From Meiothermus ruber DSM 1279 (GTDB lineage: Bacteria; Deinococcota; Deinococci; Deinococcales; Thermaceae): a DNA stretch of 64,000 bases. Shown in pieces: positions 32,739 to 41,713 of this stretch. The notes below the pieces were generated by a model, which had not been told where the DNA came from, made no database searches, and worked only from the letters and a program-made list of their open reading frames with translations. Position 1 is the stretch's first letter. Every line of letters begins with the position of its first letter. The stretch lies in NCBI RefSeq assembly GCF_000024425.1, contig NC_013946.1:2790001-2854000 (forward strand). Reading direction: 5' to 3'. A program made the position numbers and the translations under genes.

Positions 32739-33171
32739 ACGCCCCTGAGGTTAGGAGGGTAGTTCCCAGGTTCTCTTAGAAAGAGGCGTTACGCCTCTCA
32801 TCTAATGGGGCCTCTGGGCTGCAGCGCGCTTGGGTTTTGTTTACTTTTTATCTCAAATAAGAGCTATTCGCAGTTTTGTTTTATGAGTTTAACCTAAAGC
32901 CTTTCTTTATGTTTCTCATCTTAGCCCTGACCTCTCTTTGACAAAGATTGTGCGTTTTAAGGGCCGCTTTCAACGTGCCAGGCAGTTATTTCGCCAAAAA
33001 CACCTCCGCAGGGTCTCGCGACCATTCGTAACGCTGCGGATTAGGGCATTGGCACCGTTCTTGAGGCAACCGATTCTCTTTTGAGTTTCGAGGGCCGGCT
33101 GAGCTTGCTGCAGCCGGCCCTCTACGAGGGTTATCCGTTTCTAAATGACCCTCAAGGAATCCAAATCAACG
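32739..33171. other. 433-bp intergenic region, AT-rich, with strong hairpin
   Basis: No coding frame is convincing here. The stretch 32820-32950 is much richer in A and T than the rest of the window. On the minus strand TTTGTC and TAAGAT (16 nt apart, near 32920-32945) could be a promoter giving a leader of about 180 nt before the 3D-domain gene. GAGGCG/CGCCTC around TTA at 32784-32798 is a small hairpin close to that gene. A perfect 12-bp stem, GAGGGCCGGCTG with CAGCCGGCCCTC, lies at 33090-33122 without a T run. Confidence 0.6.
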
Positions 33172-34770
33172 CTACTCCAGCACAGCCAGGTAGTCGTAGA
33201 GATCAGGGCCCCCGGGGTGGACTTCCAGGCTAAGGTCGGGGAAGGCCTGGGCAATTCGAGCGGTCAGAGCCTCCAGGGATTCTTTGCTCACCGTAGCCCC
33301 GTGGAAAATGGTGAGTATTTCGTACTCGTTCTCCTGAACAGCCAGGCTGACCAACTTGAACAGGACTTCCTCGGGGCTATCGGCGGCCAGCGCCAGCTTG
33401 TCGTCTCGCAAGCCGATGGGCTGTCCCTCGGTCACGCTAACCCCACCGATTTCCACGCTGCGGCTGGCCCGGGTTACCTCCAGGGTGGCGGCCCGTTTGG
33501 AGGCCGCCTCCATCGCAGGCAGGAGCTCACTCGAGGGCAGCTCAGGCTGGTAGGTTACGCTGGCTGCCAGGCCCTGCCCCATGGTGCGGGTAGGTATCAC
33601 GTGAACGGTTTTCCCCTCAGCCAGGCTCGCAGCCTGCTGGGCCGACATAATCACATTGCTGTTGTTGGGCAGCACGATAACCTCGGGGTTGGGCAGGCTG
33701 CGGATGGCGTCCAGGATATCCTGCACGCTGGGGTTGGCGGTCTGTCCCCCAGCCACCACCCGCGCCCCGAAACCCCGGAAGGCCTTAACCAGCCCCCAGC
33801 CGTTGGCGACCACCACCAGGCCGGTGGGCGGCGGCGCCTCGTCGGCGGCCCCGGCCATGGAGAGAATTTCGGTGTGCTGCTGGGACATATCCTCCACCTT
33901 GGTGCGGATCATCCGGCCGTAGCGAGCGACGGTCGCCAGCAAGCCGTCGGGGTCGTTGGTGTGGATATGGCCCTTGACATAGCCCTCGGCTCCTACCACC
34001 AGCAAGGAGTCGCCAAAGGACAAAACCGCTTCGCGGATTTTCTCGATGGGCTCCGCCACCCCCTCCATCAGGAACTCTGTGCAGTAGCCGAACTCCTCTT
34101 CTTCGAAGGCGGTCTGGGCGTAGCGCTCGATTTTGGGAGGTTCGGGTAGGGGCCGATCCCTGAGGTAGCCCTCGAGGCCCTCGATCAAGTGCAGCAAGCC
34201 CACCCCACCGGCATCCACCACCCCGGCCTGCTTGAGCACCGGCAGCAGCTCGGGGGTGCGCAGGGAGGCTTCACGCCCCCTTTGCAAAGCCCCTTGTAAG
34301 ACCTCCTCGAGGCTGGCCGCTCCCTTTTCGACTGCTTCACGCGCCCCCTCAGCCACCGCACGCGAAACCGTCAGGATGGTGCCCTCCACCGGTTTCATCA
34401 CCGCCCTGTAGCCCATACGAGAGCCCTCCTCGAGGGCCCGCGCCAGCAGCGTGGGTGAGATCGAGGCCGCGTCTTTAATGCATTCAGCGAAGCCCTTAAG
34501 GATCTGGGAGGTGATGACCCCTGAGTTGCCTCGAGCCCCCAGCAACGAGCCATAGCTGATGGCTCGAGCCACCTCCCCCATTTTGCTGGTATCGGTCAGG
34601 TCTAGCTCCCGTCGCACCGACTGTAGCGTGAGGTGCATGTTGGTGCCGGTATCACCATCGGGTACCGGGTAGACATTAAGGGCGTTGACCTCCTCTACGT
34701 ACACCGCAAACCAGTCGGTGGCGTAGCGAAAAGCCTTGGCCAGTTCGGCGGGTGAAAGGCTATTGGCCAC
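33172..34770 (-). CDS. DAK/DegV-type protein, YloV/FakA family
   Basis: A 532-residue protein. The N-terminal DhaL (DAK2) nucleotide-binding domain spans about residues 1-200, with NVYPVPDGDTGTNM near 31-44, GARGNSGVITSQIL near 79-92 and KPVEGTILTVSR near 125-136; a middle domain and a DegV-like C-terminal part follow. FakA phosphorylates fatty acids bound to FakB proteins for phospholipid synthesis or regulation. The start is the GTG giving MANSLSPAEL; a longer upstream frame would run through the preceding gene. The pairing with an Asp23 protein is the conserved yloU-yloV arrangement. Confidence 0.85.
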   Translation of the reverse strand: MANSLSPAELAKAFRYATDWFAVYVEEVNALNVYPVPDGDTGTNMHLTLQSVRRELDLTDTSKMGEVARAISYGSLLGARGNSGVITSQILKGFAECIKDAASISPTLLARALEEGSRMGYRAVMKPVEGTILTVSRAVAEGAREAVEKGAASLEEVLQGALQRGREASLRTPELLPVLKQAGVVDAGGVGLLHLIEGLEGYLRDRPLPEPPKIERYAQTAFEEEEFGYCTEFLMEGVAEPIEKIREAVLSFGDSLLVVGAEGYVKGHIHTNDPDGLLATVARYGRMIRTKVEDMSQQHTEILSMAGAADEAPPPTGLVVVANGWGLVKAFRGFGARVVAGGQTANPSVQDILDAIRSLPNPEVIVLPNNSNVIMSAQQAASLAEGKTVHVIPTRTMGQGLAASVTYQPELPSSELLPAMEAASKRAATLEVTRASRSVEIGGVSVTEGQPIGLRDDKLALAADSPEEVLFKLVSLAVQENEYEILTIFHGATVSKESLEALTARIAQAFPDLSLEVHPGGPDLYDYLAVLE

Positions 34771-34799
34771 GGCGCACCCCCTGAAACCCCTGCACCCGC

Positions 34800-35144
34800 C
34801 TAGCCACGGCTCACCCCTACCACGTGCACACGCACGCTGGAAAGCTCGGCCCCAGCCAGGCTCTTGGCTGCCCAACGCACCCGCTCACCAATGCTATCGA
34901 CCACAGCGGGTATGCGGGCTCCAAAAGCAACCACCACATACAGATCGGCCTGGTATTTTCCACTGGCAGCCGGGTCGGGCTTAACCACCACCCCTTCGCT
35001 GGCCTCACTGCGGCCCAGGATACGGCTAATGGATTCGCGGATGCCCGCAGGGCTCATGCCCAGCACACCCGGTACCTCGTGTGCGGCCAAACCTAAAATA
35101 GCGGCCAGCGCACTTTCCGTTACGGTGATCTCTCCTTTCAACAC
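34800..35144 (-). CDS. Asp23/Gls24 family protein (YloU-like)
   Basis: A 114-residue protein. ITVTESALAAILGLAAHEVPGVLGM at residues 6-30 and YQADLYVVVAFGARIPAVVDSIGERVRWA are typical of the family, whose members associate with the membrane or with the DAK-family partner. The listed start is GTG; a TTG one codon later has better spacing from GGAGG. The yloV-like gene follows after 29 nt. TATAAA on the minus strand near 35190-35185 is a probable -10 box. Confidence 0.82.
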   Translation of the reverse strand: MLKGEITVTESALAAILGLAAHEVPGVLGMSPAGIRESISRILGRSEASEGVVVKPDPAASGKYQADLYVVVAFGARIPAVVDSIGERVRWAAKSLAGAELSSVRVHVVGVSRG

Positions 35145-35344
35145 ATGCCTCCAGATTTGCTTGGTCTTGCCTGCAACCTCAGCCTTTTATAGCCCTTTGG
35201 GGTATGTGTCAGGGTTGGCTGGGTTAGGGCAACTATAACGCACCCCGAAGCAGTTTCCAAGCCATCGGTTGCAACAGGGCCTGTGGTCAACGCACAAATC
35301 CCGGCCAGCATCGAATCCAGGATGGTTCGAAGAGGCCCCGGCGG

Positions 35345-35378
35345 CCTGGGGATTGGTTGTACCTGGGGATTGGTTGTA
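35345..35378 (+). repeat. 17-bp perfect tandem duplication
   Basis: CCTGGGGATTGGTTGTA occurs twice without a gap, just beyond the stop codon of the DUF3108-like gene. It looks like a recent slippage duplication with no evident function. Confidence 0.85.
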
Positions 35379-35382
35379 TGTG

Positions 35383-36045
35383 CTAGCGCCCGCTCTCAAC
35401 CAGCGTGGCCTCCAAACGACCGAAGTCGCGCCCAAAAACAAAGCGTACAGGGGTTCGCTGGGGATTCTGACGGTACCAGACCTCAACCAGCACATCGTCT
35501 CGAGCAAAACGATAGCCCACCAGGCCGTTGCTGGCTGGCAAGACTTCCAGTTGCCCCTGGGCAGGTTTGGGGTAGTCCACCGCGACGATCTGCCGCGTCT
35601 CGGGATGCAGGCGCAGGTAGTAGATAAGAGCAAGCTGATCCAGCAGTTGATCGTTTGGGCTGACCCAGCCGGTCTGGCTGCCATCGGGGTGGATCACCCG
35701 GGCCCACGAACCGCTGTTTTCCTGCCGCTCGTATATGAGCCGGGTGGTGCCCCTGAGCGGCTCGGTCAGGTTTTGCCAGAAGCGGTCGGTGCGAAAGTCG
35801 AAGCCGACGTAGCTTTCGGACTCGAGCCCATACCCCAGGGTTTTAGCCAGTCCGGTGGGCTCGAGTTTGAGCCGATAACGCCAGCCACCCTCCACCAGGT
35901 CTGCGCCCAGGTAAAGCCGGCCCACCCCGAGGCCCTGCCAGGTGAGGTTGTAGGTCAGCCGCTCGCCCGGCGGCCACGGCACACCCTGGGCCAGCGCCAG
36001 CAACCCGATTCCGGCTGCTACCAGCGGTGCAAGGCGGCTCAACAT
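35383..36045 (-). CDS. Secreted DUF3108-like protein
   Basis: A 220-residue protein with a signal peptide (LAPLVAAGIGLLALAQG). The mature part is beta-rich and starts PWPPGERLTYNLTWQGLGVGRLYL, the motif of the DUF3108 family, whose members are exported proteins of unknown role probably binding lipid or lipoprotein. YERQENSGSWARVIHPDGSQTGWV and VLPASNGLVGYRF fit this fold. It diverges from the wecB gene over 184 bp that contain no other gene. Confidence 0.75.
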   Translation of the reverse strand: MLSRLAPLVAAGIGLLALAQGVPWPPGERLTYNLTWQGLGVGRLYLGADLVEGGWRYRLKLEPTGLAKTLGYGLESESYVGFDFRTDRFWQNLTEPLRGTTRLIYERQENSGSWARVIHPDGSQTGWVSPNDQLLDQLALIYYLRLHPETRQIVAVDYPKPAQGQLEVLPASNGLVGYRFARDDVLVEVWYRQNPQRTPVRFVFGRDFGRLEATLVESGR

Positions 36046-36229
36046 GGCAGTATCCCCAGGCTACTGTACCCGTTTTGAGCCGTTCAGTATACAAGGCTGT
36101 ACTATGGTGCGATAGGATGGTCTTTCTATCAGATTTTCCAAAAAACTGCAGAACGCACGGTTCAATTACGGCAAAGCCCCAGTTTCTTCACACCCTCATA
36201 CGGCAAAACCTCGCTGCGCAGGAGGGCCT

Positions 36230-37381
36230 GTGAAGCGGGTGGTGCTGGCCTTTGGAACCCGGCCGGAGGCCATCAAGATGGCCCCGGTCATCTTCGCCAT
36301 GCGCAAACAAACCGGCATCGAGAGTGTGGTGCTTTCAACCGGGCAGCACCGCACCCAGCTCGAGGACGCCCTGCGGGTGTTTGGCATCGAGCCCGACGCC
36401 GATCTACAGGTAATGACCGACCGCCAGACCCTCCCCGACCTGATGGGGCGCATCGTACCGGCGGCGGCCGCCAAGCTCAGGGAACTTCGCGCCGATTATG
36501 TGATGGTGCACGGCGATACCCTGACCACTTTTGCCGTAACCCTGGCGGCTTTCTTCGAGCAGATTCCAGTAGCGCACGTGGAGGCCGGGCTGCGCAGCTT
36601 TAATATGCTCGAGCCCTTCCCCGAGGAGGCCAACCGCCGTCTGACCGACGTGCTCACCGACCTGGATCTGCCCCCCACCCATACCTCCAGGGCCAACCTC
36701 CTGCGCGAGGGCAAACCCGCCCAGAACATCATCGTAACCGGCCAGACCGAGGTGGATGCGGTGCTCTATGCCAGCGAGCGCGGCACACCACCACCGCTAC
36801 CCAAGGACAAGCGCATCGTGACCGTAACCATGCACCGCCGCGAAAACCTCCCCTTTATGCACGAGCTGGCCTCGGCCCTGGCGCGGGTGGCTCGAGCGCA
36901 CCCCGAGTGTCATTTTGTATACCCCGTGCATCTCAACCCGGCGGTGCGGGAGGCGGTCTACCCAGTGCTGCAACAGGTGCCCAACTTCACGCTGCTCGAG
37001 CCCCTGGAGTTTGGGGCCATGGCCGGTTTAATGAAGCGCTCCACCCTGCTTGTAACCGACTCCGGTGGGGTTCAGGAGAGCGGGGCCACCCTGGGGGTGC
37101 CGGTGGTGGTGTTGCGCAACGTGACCGAGCGGCCCGAGGGGCTCGAGGTGGGGGCCCTCAAGCTGGCTGGAACCGACCCCGAGCAGGTGTTTGCCACCAT
37201 CGACACCCTGCTCTCGGATGAGACTGCCCTAGAGGCCATGCGCCACCGCCCCAACCCGTATGGCGACGGCCAGGCCGGGGAGCGCTGCGCCCAGGGCGTG
37301 GCCTGGCGCCTGGGCCTGGCGGAACGCCCGGCCGACTGGGAAGGATACCCCGTTTCCAGCAAAGGAGCCGCCCACCTATGA
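36230..37381 (+). CDS. wecB: UDP-N-acetylglucosamine 2-epimerase (non-hydrolysing)
   Basis: A 383-residue GT-B-fold enzyme that interconverts UDP-GlcNAc and UDP-ManNAc for surface polysaccharide. [15 protein letters not shown] at residues 7-21, [21 protein letters not shown] near 118-128, HRRENL and [29 protein letters not shown] are conserved; the Asp, Glu and His of the active site are in these segments. The start is GTG after GGAGG. The stop overlaps the start of the cyclophilin gene (ATGA), so the two are coupled. Confidence 0.93.
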   Translation: MKRVVLAFGTRPEAIKMAPVIFAMRKQTGIESVVLSTGQHRTQLEDALRVFGIEPDADLQVMTDRQTLPDLMGRIVPAAAAKLRELRADYVMVHGDTLTTFAVTLAAFFEQIPVAHVEAGLRSFNMLEPFPEEANRRLTDVLTDLDLPPTHTSRANLLREGKPAQNIIVTGQTEVDAVLYASERGTPPPLPKDKRIVTVTMHRRENLPFMHELASALARVARAHPECHFVYPVHLNPAVREAVYPVLQQVPNFTLLEPLEFGAMAGLMKRSTLLVTDSGGVQESGATLGVPVVVLRNVTERPEGLEVGALKLAGTDPEQVFATIDTLLSDETALEAMRHRPNPYGDGQAGERCAQGVAWRLGLAERPADWEGYPVSSKGAAHL

Positions 37382-37922
37382 ATCCAAGAAACCCACAGGT
37401 TTCGATCCAGACCGAGCTAGGTGAGATCGTCCTCGAGCTTTTCTCCGCCCAGGCCCCCCGCACGGTAGCCAACTTCCTGCGCTATGTGGACGAGCATCGC
37501 TACCGGGGCGCAACCTTTTACCGCACCGTGCGCATGGACAACCAGGCCCAGAGCCCCATCAAGATCGAGGTGATTCAGGGTGGGCTGGGCATGGGCGAAC
37601 ACCCGGCCAAGCTGCCGCCCATCACGCTGGAGACCACCGCCCAGACCGGGCTTCGGCACCAAAACGGTACGGTCTCGATGGCCCGCCTCGAGCCCAACTC
37701 GGCCCAGTCCGAATTTTCATCTGCATTGGCGACCAGCCCGAGCTCGACCACGGTGGCCGGCGCAACCCCGATGGCCTGGGGTTTGCCGCCTTTGGCCGGG
37801 TGGTGCGGGGCATGGAGGTGGTTCACCGCATCCATCAACGGCCCGCGGGGGGCGAGACCCCACCCGTTCAGGGGCAGTGGCTGCTGGAGCCTGTTAGAAT
37901 TTTTTCGGTCAATCGCGTATAG
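37378..37922 (+). pseudogene. Peptidyl-prolyl cis-trans isomerase (cyclophilin type) with -1 frameshift
   Basis: The first 113 or so codons read as a cyclophilin: VSIQTELGEIVLELFSAQAPRTVANFLRYVDEHRYRGATFYRTV. At the T run 37714-37717 the frame changes: the expected continuation FFICIGDQPELDHGGRRNPDGLGFAAFGRVVRGMEVV is found in the next frame and stops at 37920-37922. One more T would restore a 181-residue protein. The unshifted frame runs on to a stop at 37939 but does not look like protein. It may be a real mutation, a sequencing error in a homopolymer, or transcriptional slippage. Confidence 0.85.
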
Positions 37923-37948
37923 TAAATACACTTTGGGTTGACTAGGCT

Positions 37949-38779
37949 ATGCGCACCGGTGAAGGTTATTTTTCAGGCGCGTTTGGGGCAAGGTTATTCT
38001 ATCGGTGCTGGCGGCCCGAAGAACCCAGAGCAGTTTTGGTGATCATTCACGGGTTTGGTGAGCACAGCGGGCGCTACACCGACCTGGCAACCCACCTGGC
38101 GTCTCGAGGCTTCGCAGTATATGCCTTCGATCTGCGGGGGCACGGCTGCTCACCCGGTCAGCGCGGGCACGTTGATACCTGGCGTGATTACTGGTACGAC
38201 CTGGCGTTTTTTCGCAATGTGGTTGAGAGCTACGAACGCCAGACACCCCTGTTCATCTACGGCCACAGCATGGGCAGTCTGGTGGTGCTGGACTACCTGA
38301 CCTATCAGACATCAGGCTTGCAAGGCGCCATCCTGAGCGGGGTGCTGCTCGAGCCCGGCAAGGTGGCCAACCCCCTGCTGGCAGGGATTGCACACCTGCT
38401 TTCCAGGTACCACCCTACCTTCTCGCTCCGGCTGGGACTCGATGCGCGCGCCCTTTCCCGCGATCCGGGGGTGGTCGAGGCCTACCGCAAAGACCCACTG
38501 GTGCACAATCAGGCCAGCGCCCGCTGGGGTAGCGAGGTGCTCAAGACCATTGCTTCGGTCAAGGCCCAGATCAAAAACATTCGCGACCCCTTGCTCATCC
38601 TGCACGGCGAGGCCGATACCATCAACCGTGTAGAGGGCGCGCGCTGGCTATTCCGCGAGGCCGCTTCCATCGACAAAGAGCTCCGCGTCTACCCCGAAGG
38701 CTATCACGAGCCCCACAACGACCTGCAAAAAGAACAGGTGCTGCACGATATAACCGACTGGCTCCAGCGGCACCTATAA
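37949..38779 (+). CDS. Lysophospholipase / monoacylglycerol lipase-like hydrolase
   Basis: A 276-residue alpha/beta hydrolase. VIIHGFGEHSGRY near residue 31 forms the oxyanion hole, YGHSMGSLV near 100-108 the nucleophile elbow, HGEADTIN near 217-224 the acid and GYHEPHND near 250-257 the base His. These match the PldB/monoglyceride lipase family. It hydrolyses esters of membrane or food lipids; the true substrate is unknown. It follows the cyclophilin gene by 26 nt, and a TATAGT at 37918-37923 may be its -10 box. Confidence 0.85.
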   Translation: MRTGEGYFSGAFGARLFYRCWRPEEPRAVLVIIHGFGEHSGRYTDLATHLASRGFAVYAFDLRGHGCSPGQRGHVDTWRDYWYDLAFFRNVVESYERQTPLFIYGHSMGSLVVLDYLTYQTSGLQGAILSGVLLEPGKVANPLLAGIAHLLSRYHPTFSLRLGLDARALSRDPGVVEAYRKDPLVHNQASARWGSEVLKTIASVKAQIKNIRDPLLILHGEADTINRVEGARWLFREAASIDKELRVYPEGYHEPHNDLQKEQVLHDITDWLQRHL

Positions 38780-38784
38780 AGGCA

Positions 38785-39993
38785 TCAGCGGCGTTCCACT
38801 GTCAGGGCTTTGCGCTGGGCCTCTTCCAGGGCCTGGCGGGGGTTGGCGCCGCCCTTCAAAACGCGTTCGAGGGCCTCTTCCAGGAAGCCGTACCACAGGG
38901 TTACCTCGGGGTCTTGCGCCCAGAGCGCGGCCTGCTCGAGGCCCCCCAGCACCACCCGGCGGCGGGGGTCTTCGCGGTAGAAGTCCTCCAGCAAAGGCTG
39001 GGCCGAACGACGCAGGGGCAGGCAGTAGGTGGCCTTGACCCACTCGGCTATGTTGGCCGGCTCCATCCAGTAGCGCCACAGCGCCACCGCCCCGCGGGCC
39101 TGGGCCTCGCTGGCCCCGCGCAGCACCATCAGGTTGCCCCCGGCCAGCGGCAGCTTTCCGTCGGGGGTGCGGGGCAGCGGGGCCACCCCCAGCCGGAAAG
39201 GAATGGGGGTGCGCTTTTCCAGGGTGGGCCAGACGGTGATGGGGGCCACCCCCATAAACACCTTGGTGCGCACAAAATCCACCATGGCAAAGGGGGCCTC
39301 GGCGATGTTGCGGCTCACCGCGTAGCCCGAGCGCACCAGGTTCTGCAGGTACTCGAGGCTCTGCACCACCTTGGCATCGGTAAAGTTGGGCCGGCCTTCG
39401 CGCACCAGTTGCCCGCCCCGGCTCATCACCACCGCATTAAAGCTGTACACATCGCTCACCACGATAAAACCCTTGGCCGAGCGGGTGGTGAGCTGCTGGG
39501 CCGCCGCGGCCAGGGCCTCCCAGCTTGAGGGGGGGTTGAGACGGCGGCTGGCTAGCTGGTCGGCGTTGTAAAACAGCACCGGCAGGTGCAGCTCCACCGG
39601 CAGGGCATAGGTTCGGCCCCGCCAGCGCCCGGCCTCGAGCAGCCCCGGATAAAAGTCGCCCGGCAAAGCCCCAAGGTACTCGTCCAGCGGCAGGGCCAGG
39701 TTTTCCTGCACCGCCCGGCTCACAAACGAAACCTCGCCGTAGTAGAGCGGGGGCGCATTGCCAGCGCGAATGGCCGCGGTGAGTTTAATACCCCCTTCGC
39801 GCAGATCGCCCACATACTGTGGCAGCACACGGTAGTCGCGCTGCCGGCTGTTGAAGTCGGCCACAATTTTTTCCAGGGCCTCCCGTGCTGGGGGCTCGAG
39901 GGTGTGCCAAAAGGCAATGTCCACAGGTCGTTGGGCGTAAGCAGCGCCGCCCAGCAACAACAGCAAAAGGAAGGCTCGGAACGCAGCGTTCAC
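38785..39993 (-). CDS. ABC transporter solute-binding protein (sugar/UgpB type)
   Basis: A 402-residue exported protein with signal peptide (AFRAFLLLLLLGGAAYAQ). The mature part begins VDIAFWHTLEPPAREALEKIVADFNSR, the start of the family-1 extracellular binding proteins for sugars or glycerol-3-phosphate, with WRGRTYALPVELHLPVLFYNADQL near 130-153. No permease or ATPase gene is adjacent, so it is an orphan component of an importer encoded elsewhere. It converges on the hydrolase gene, with 5 nt between their stop codons. Confidence 0.85.
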   Translation of the reverse strand: MNAAFRAFLLLLLLGGAAYAQRPVDIAFWHTLEPPAREALEKIVADFNSRQRDYRVLPQYVGDLREGGIKLTAAIRAGNAPPLYYGEVSFVSRAVQENLALPLDEYLGALPGDFYPGLLEAGRWRGRTYALPVELHLPVLFYNADQLASRRLNPPSSWEALAAAAQQLTTRSAKGFIVVSDVYSFNAVVMSRGGQLVREGRPNFTDAKVVQSLEYLQNLVRSGYAVSRNIAEAPFAMVDFVRTKVFMGVAPITVWPTLEKRTPIPFRLGVAPLPRTPDGKLPLAGGNLMVLRGASEAQARGAVALWRYWMEPANIAEWVKATYCLPLRRSAQPLLEDFYREDPRRRVVLGGLEQAALWAQDPEVTLWYGFLEEALERVLKGGANPRQALEEAQRKALTVERR

Positions 39994-40053
39994 GGGCCAA
40001 GTTTAGGGCATCTTTCTGAACAATCGCTGAAGGCTTCCGGCAACCTCGGCTGG

Positions 40054-40845
40054 CTATAACGGCGGATCAAACCGCCCATCAATGGCCGTCCAGCCCCCAT
40101 CCACAAACAGAATGGTGCCGGTGATGTAGGAAGCCGCCGGCGAAGCCAGAAAAACCACCGCTGCTGCCACCTCCTCGGGGCGGCCCCAGCGCCGCAGGAT
40201 GTTGCGCTCGGCGTAGGCCTGATACCAGTCGGGCTTGCCCTTGATGGGGGCGGTGAGGGGGGTATCAATCACCCCAGGGGCAATCGCATTGGCCCGCACC
40301 CCCCTGGGGCCGAGCTCCACGGCCAGGCCCCGGATGAGCTGCACCGTCCCAGCCTTGGTCATGGCGTAGACCGACTGCCCCGGCTCCACCACCAGCGAGC
40401 GGATGGAGGAAAATGCCACGAGCGAGCCCCCGCCCTGCTCGGCCATGACCCGGCCCGCTTCGGTGAGCAGGTTGAAGGTGCCTTTGAGGTTGAGGTTCAC
40501 CACCCGGTCGAACTCCTCGCCGGTATAGTTCAAAGCAGGCTTGCGCACGTTGATGCTGGGCGTGGTCACGGCCACATCGAGCCGCCCGTGGCGTTCCAAA
40601 ATGCCCTTAATCAGACCCTTGACCGCCTCGAGGTCGGTGATGTCCACCGGGCTGGCCTCGGCCCGGTCCCCATTGGCCTCAATCCGGCCGGCGGTTTCAG
40701 CGGCCAGCTCGGCCTGCGCATCCGCCACCACCACGGCGGCCCCCTGGGCCGCCAGGGCCTCGCAGGAGGCCTGTCCAATCCCCGAGCCGCCTCCTACCAC
40801 CAACGCCACCTTGCCATCCAGCCGGAACATCTCTGCGTAGTTCAT
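40054..40845 (-). CDS. Short-chain dehydrogenase/reductase
   Basis: A 263-residue SDR. The dinucleotide motif VGGGSGIGQA is near residues 17-26, the usual NNAG position reads TTPSINV, and the catalytic set is Ser in FSSIRS with Tyr and Lys in YAMTK. APGVIDTPL and VDGGWTA are typical. The start is the ATG giving MNYAEMFRLDGKVALVVGG; a longer frame overlaps dppC and is a shadow. The substrate is unknown. It ends the peptide-importer run and is 10 nt from dppC, so it is probably cotranscribed. Confidence 0.85.
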   Translation of the reverse strand: MNYAEMFRLDGKVALVVGGGSGIGQASCEALAAQGAAVVVADAQAELAAETAGRIEANGDRAEASPVDITDLEAVKGLIKGILERHGRLDVAVTTPSINVRKPALNYTGEEFDRVVNLNLKGTFNLLTEAGRVMAEQGGGSLVAFSSIRSLVVEPGQSVYAMTKAGTVQLIRGLAVELGPRGVRANAIAPGVIDTPLTAPIKGKPDWYQAYAERNILRRWGRPEEVAAAVVFLASPAASYITGTILFVDGGWTAIDGRFDPPL

Positions 40846-40855
40846 GGTTCCCCCC

Positions 40856-41713
40856 TTAGCTCCTTTTCCTGGGGTCGAGGTAGTCCCGCAACCCGTCGCC
40901 CAGCAGGTTGAAGCCCAGCACCGCCAGGCCAATGGCCAGACCGGGAAAAATGACCGGGTACGGTGTCAGCTCCTGGTAGCTCTGCGCCTCGCGCAGCATC
41001 CGGCCCCAACTGGGGTTGGGGGGCTGGGTGCCCAGGCCCAGGTACGAAAGCGCGGCTTCGGCCAGAATTGCCACGGCAAAGGCCAGGCTGGCCTGCACCA
41101 CCAAAGGCCCGATGATGTTGGGCAGGACATGCTTCAGCATGATGCGCCCATGGCCCATGCCCAGGGCCCTGGCCGCCTCGATGTAGGGCAGGGCCTTGAC
41201 CGACAACACCCCGGCCCGGGCCACCCGGGCAAAGGCTGGCACCGCGGCCAGGCCAATCGCCACCATCGAGGTGGTTACGCCGGGGTTGAAGATGGCCGCC
41301 AGCAAGAGGGCGATGAGCAGGGCCGGAAGGGCGTAGAGGGCCTCGAGCAGCACCGACAGAATCTGGTCGAGCCAGCCCCCAAAGTACCCCGCCAGCACCC
41401 CCAGCAGAAGCCCTGCCGTCAACCCAATGCCCACCGCCACCAGGCCCACGTAGAGCGCATTCTGGGCCCCGGCCAGCACCCTTGCCAGGGTGTCCCGTCC
41501 CAGGATATCGGTGCCGAGGGGATGCCCTGGGGAAAAGATGGGGGCCAGGCGGTTGGGGGTGGTGGCGTTGGGGTCGGTGGGGTTGAGCGCGCTGGCCAGC
41601 ACCATCAGCAGTATGAGCAAAATCAGGAAGGCCCCCACCCTGAGGGCGATGGGCAGCCGGGCCCACCCCGAGGGTTTTTTGAACGGTTTGGCCGGTACAG
41701 CCCGATCAGGCAT
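40856..41713 (-). CDS. Peptide ABC transporter permease (DppC-like)
   Basis: A 285-residue inner-membrane permease. An N-terminal helix (ALRVGAFLILLILLMVLASAL) is followed by the domain FSPGHPLGTDILGRDTLARVLAGA and five more helices; the EAA loop EAARALGMGHGRIMLKHVLPN near 187-207 contacts the ATPase. This is the second permease of a DppABC/OppABC-type importer of di- or oligopeptides. The gene overlaps dppB by 8 nt. No dppD or dppF ATPase genes follow. Confidence 0.88.
   Translation of the reverse strand: MPDRAVPAKPFKKPSGWARLPIALRVGAFLILLILLMVLASALNPTDPNATTPNRLAPIFSPGHPLGTDILGRDTLARVLAGAQNALYVGLVAVGIGLTAGLLLGVLAGYFGGWLDQILSVLLEALYALPALLIALLLAAIFNPGVTTSMVAIGLAAVPAFARVARAGVLSVKALPYIEAARALGMGHGRIMLKHVLPNIIGPLVVQASLAFAVAILAEAALSYLGLGTQPPNPSWGRMLREAQSYQELTPYPVIFPGLAIGLAVLGFNLLGDGLRDYLDPRKRS

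Noticed and set aside
32739-32950. c-di-AMP (ydaO) riboswitch before the secreted 3D-domain gene
   Set aside because: Such riboswitches often precede wall-hydrolase genes, but the conserved ydaO core sequences were not recognised here.
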